NCBI GenBank assembly: GCA_910588865.1
Contig: CAJUSJ010000126.1
Span: 1-7,921, forward strand
Direction of reading: 5' to 3'
DNA from: an uncultured Lachnospiraceae bacterium
Lineage (GTDB): Bacteria; Bacillota; Clostridia; Lachnospirales; Lachnospiraceae
Length of the DNA stretch: 7,921 nucleotides
Shown: positions 5,933 through 7,921 of the stretch, piece by piece
Layout: each line of letters opens with the position of its first letter
Position numbering within the stretch: the stretch's first letter is position 1
Translations under genes and position numbers: made by a program
Notes under the pieces: generated by a model
The model's input: the letters and a program-made list of their open reading frames with translations, nothing else
Told to the model about the DNA's origin: nothing
Databases searched by the model: none

Positions 5933-6031
5933 AAACTTCGTTTCACAAGCGCTCCCCTCCGCGGTTGCGGCACGCGCCAGGTCGAAGGAACGCGTTCCAG
6001 TTGTGAAACTTCGTTTCACAAGCGTTCCTTC
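5933..6031. repeat. Compact repeat: 19-bp direct copies plus long palindrome
   Basis: The 19-mer AAACTTCGTTTCACAAGCG occurs exactly at 5933-5951 and 6006-6024, 73 bp apart. Overlapping the second copy is an imperfect palindrome. GAAGGAACGC (5984-5993) is complementary to GCGTTCCTTC (6022-6031). Inside it, TTGTGAAAC (6001-6009) pairs with GTTTCACAA (6013-6021) around the 3-nt loop TTC. The only asymmetry is a 7-nt bulge, GTTCCAG (5994-6000). The stop codon and last codons of the large membrane protein lie inside the palindrome, and the first copy ends 15 nt before the kinase ribosome binding site region. It fills nearly the whole intergenic gap. No T-tract follows on the minus strand. This arrangement suggests an inserted or duplicated small palindromic element, but its nature is unknown. 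Confidence 0.7.
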
Positions 6032-7921
6032 TTCTCCAAAACCGCGGCGAAGAGGAGAAAGGTGGCTCCGGCTGCCAGGAGATAGACCCACCAGGAAAGG
6101 CTTAGCCAGAAATCTCTGGTGAGAAAGATCACCACCAGAAGCATCAGGCTGACGGAAATCCGGGTCCACAGTGGGTTTTTCTTTATTATGGCCCCCATGA
6201 ATATGGTCAGGCAGATTCCTTCCAGGATCAGGGCGTCTGTTACCAGGCCTGACCGGAACGCATCCTGGCACAGAAGGAACAGGCAGATCAGGTACCCCAG
6301 AGTCTGTGTCACCTTAAGCCATGGATTTTTCCCCCACACAGCCCCAACGGTCCAGATCAGCCAGACCACGGGAATCAGACTTATCTCCAGCTCCAGGATC
6401 TGAGGCCATGAGATAAAGGGCTGCTGCCAGAATGCCCCTGCCAGCAGACAGGCGGATATACTGAGGGCTGGCTTTCGCAAAGTCTTCACTGTTTTGTACT
6501 GGTAAAAATGCAGGGCCGCCAGAAGCGTATAGGCAAATCTCCATCTGTCATCTCCCATCACCGCCATGGCCAGCAGAACAAAGACCGAAAGAATCTGAAA
6601 CCAGTCTGCCCGCCAGCCGCCCTCCACTCTGTGGTCCTCTTCCAGGATAGGGTGAAAATGCCGGGCTGCGATACCGGATATCAGAAGAACCCCGGCCACC
6701 CCAAATCCAAGCTGGTCAAAGGTCAGTCCCAGCCGGTACCAGGCCGCCAAGGGAACGGGAACCATGCTTATTGCCGCCAAGAGATGAGGCCACTGACGGC
6801 TGCCCCGGTAAAACCATAGATAATACCCTAAAAAAGCGCCAAGGCAGCACATCAGCCCTGCCCAACCCGGGTCGGGGTCAGCGCAAAAGCCTACCGCTGT
6901 GATCACCATAGCCAGACAGCCGCTGATATCCCAAAACAGGGAAGCCTCCTCATTCTCTCTCCTCTCCCTCCAATGCCGCGGCATATGGATCCCCAAAAGG
7001 ATCAGGTTGACCGTCAGCATCCGCCCTGTGGTGTTGTCTGATACCAGACCTGCCATGTAGACGGCAGTCTCCACTGTCATGCCCCGAAACAGCCGGGAAC
7101 AGGGGAGTTCCTGCCGCTCTCTTCGCGAAAACCATAGCCCGGTCATGAGAGCCGCCATGGCCGCCATGCCTGGGAGGGTAAAGCGAAAAACAGAAACCTT
7201 GTCAAGAAACCAGCAGGTCTCACCAGTACAGACCTCTGCCAGCATCCGTCCTTCCGCGAACAGCCCTCTTATAACGGCAATACCGCAAAAAAACCAGAAT
7301 TGTATGGGAGCAAAGGACCGAATCCCCTCTGCCAGGATCTTTTTTAAATCTCCCTGTCCCTCATGCCCCGGGTTTTCCAGAAATTTCCTTATTATAATGA
7401 GGAAGCTGGCATATAGGGACATCATGGATACAAACCCGCCCCATGTCATAGAAAATGCCTTAGCCAGGAAAAACATGCTGACACTAAGTCCCCACAGGCT
7501 CACCTGGGTGTAGAGCCTGTCGTGAAATCTTTTAAGCCCTGTAAAAAAGGATATCTCCAGCACAAGGCTTCCCACCCACAGAACTTTCCAGCGGTTCTCC
7601 CTGTCCAGGATAAATCCGGGGCCAAGAAGCTTAAAGTAGGCCGCCGCCACCACGGTCAGAAACAAAAAGGCGCTTCCCAGGACATAAAAGGCATTGCTGG
7701 TCTTGTGGATGTGAAACAGCTTTTCCGCCATCAGGCTTACCCCGAAAAACAGCGCGGAGCATGCCAGCACCAAAAATACCTTGCCTGTGTCCGGAAGAAC
7801 ATGCCAGGTGGTGGTGGCAAAAATCAGACCCGCCAGAACGATGAAAATCACCCCCAGGATCAGGGAGAGGATTCCCAGCCCAGCAGACTTCCCCGGTCTG
7901 GCCGGTATCCTCAAGGTTTTT
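6016..7921 (-). CDS. Very large polytopic membrane protein, N terminus outside window
   Basis: The frame is open from the window edge to the TGA at 6018-6016, so at least 635 residues are present and the start lies outside. The first start-like codon inside is a TTG at 7914 without a visible ribosome binding site, so I treat the gene as 5'-partial. The product is almost entirely membrane: about 20 hydrophobic segments separated by short basic loops, beginning SAGLGILSLILGVIFIVLAGL and ending LSWWVYLLAAGATFLLFAAVLEKKERL. The early stretch ATTTWHVLPDTGKVFLVLACSALFFGVSLMAEKLF resembles the pattern of DUF2157-like proteins, which is recognition by eye only. Such proteins sometimes carry a soluble or zinc-ribbon N-terminal part, not visible here. 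No transporter or enzyme motif was found. It lies 104 nt upstream of the sensor kinase on the same strand. It may be co-transcribed and functionally linked. The stop codon lies within the 19-bp repeat. Confidence 0.8.
   Translation of the reverse strand, partial: KTLRIPARPGKSAGLGILSLILGVIFIVLAGLIFATTTWHVLPDTGKVFLVLACSALFFGVSLMAEKLFHIHKTSNAFYVLGSAFLFLTVVAAAYFKLLGPGFILDRENRWKVLWVGSLVLEISFFTGLKRFHDRLYTQVSLWGLSVSMFFLAKAFSMTWGGFVSMMSLYASFLIIIRKFLENPGHEGQGDLKKILAEGIRSFAPIQFWFFCGIAVIRGLFAEGRMLAEVCTGETCWFLDKVSVFRFTLPGMAAMAALMTGLWFSRRERQELPCSRLFRGMTVETAVYMAGLVSDNTTGRMLTVNLILLGIHMPRHWRERRENEEASLFWDISGCLAMVITAVGFCADPDPGWAGLMCCLGAFLGYYLWFYRGSRQWPHLLAAISMVPVPLAAWYRLGLTFDQLGFGVAGVLLISGIAARHFHPILEEDHRVEGGWRADWFQILSVFVLLAMAVMGDDRWRFAYTLLAALHFYQYKTVKTLRKPALSISACLLAGAFWQQPFISWPQILELEISLIPVVWLIWTVGAVWGKNPWLKVTQTLGYLICLFLLCQDAFRSGLVTDALILEGICLTIFMGAIIKKNPLWTRISVSLMLLVVIFLTRDFWLSLSWWVYLLAAGATFLLFAAVLEKKERL

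Noticed and set aside
5411..6085. 224-codon plus-strand frame opposite the kinase start
   Set aside because: It is antisense to the conserved kinase, has low-complexity composition and no promoter or ribosome binding site.
5912..6271. 120-codon N-terminal extension of the kinase frame
   Set aside because: It overlaps the membrane protein gene in another frame, is rich in Pro/Arg/Gly with no membrane or domain pattern, and crosses the repeat. The ATG at 5911 has a proper Shine-Dalgarno and begins the first membrane segment.

Overview
The window looks like chromosomal DNA of a gut-type Lachnospiraceae (Clostridia) bacterium. The clues are the infC-rpmI-rplT operon with a long attenuator leader, strong AGGAGG ribosome binding sites, sigma-A promoters, and a secreted protein with C-terminal WYY cell-wall repeats of the kind common in that family. 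The genus assignment is inference. Apart from a partial tRNA-Asn at the left edge, every gene lies on the minus strand, so the order of transcription runs from high to low coordinates.

Right part (7921 to 3654): a three-gene cluster, probably one operon. It holds a very large polytopic membrane protein (start beyond the window), a 7TM-PAS histidine kinase, and a NarL/LuxR-type response regulator. The kinase and regulator overlap by ATGA, and a strong terminator closes the cluster 4 nt after the regulator stop. Between the membrane protein and the kinase lies a compact repeat structure: two exact 19-bp direct copies and a long imperfect palindrome. One copy contains the stop codon of the upstream gene.

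Middle part (3620 to 1799): a monocistronic gene with a clean promoter (TTGAAA-17-TATAAT) and its own terminator. It encodes a 528-aa secreted protein with a signal peptide, a bacterial Ig-like domain, a further beta-rich domain, a Pro/Ser/Gly linker and cell-wall-binding repeats.

Left part (1666 to 244): the translation operon infC-rpmI-rplT. A near-consensus promoter (TTGACA-17-TAATAT) drives a ~255-nt leader. The leader can fold either into a three-way junction closed by an 8-bp long-range helix or into an intrinsic terminator that uses the same strand. This is an attenuator, expected to respond to ribosomal protein L20 as in Bacillus. IF-3 most likely starts at an AUU codon.

The most intriguing undescribed material is non-coding. 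A dispersed element with shared TGTACAC and TATGGCCGCTAAAGCG blocks lies directly behind the T-tract of two unrelated terminators, in the same orientation relative to each. A hairpin lies upstream of the infC promoter, and the 73-bp-spaced repeat lies inside the sensor operon. I found no CRISPR array, transposase, phage gene or defence system.
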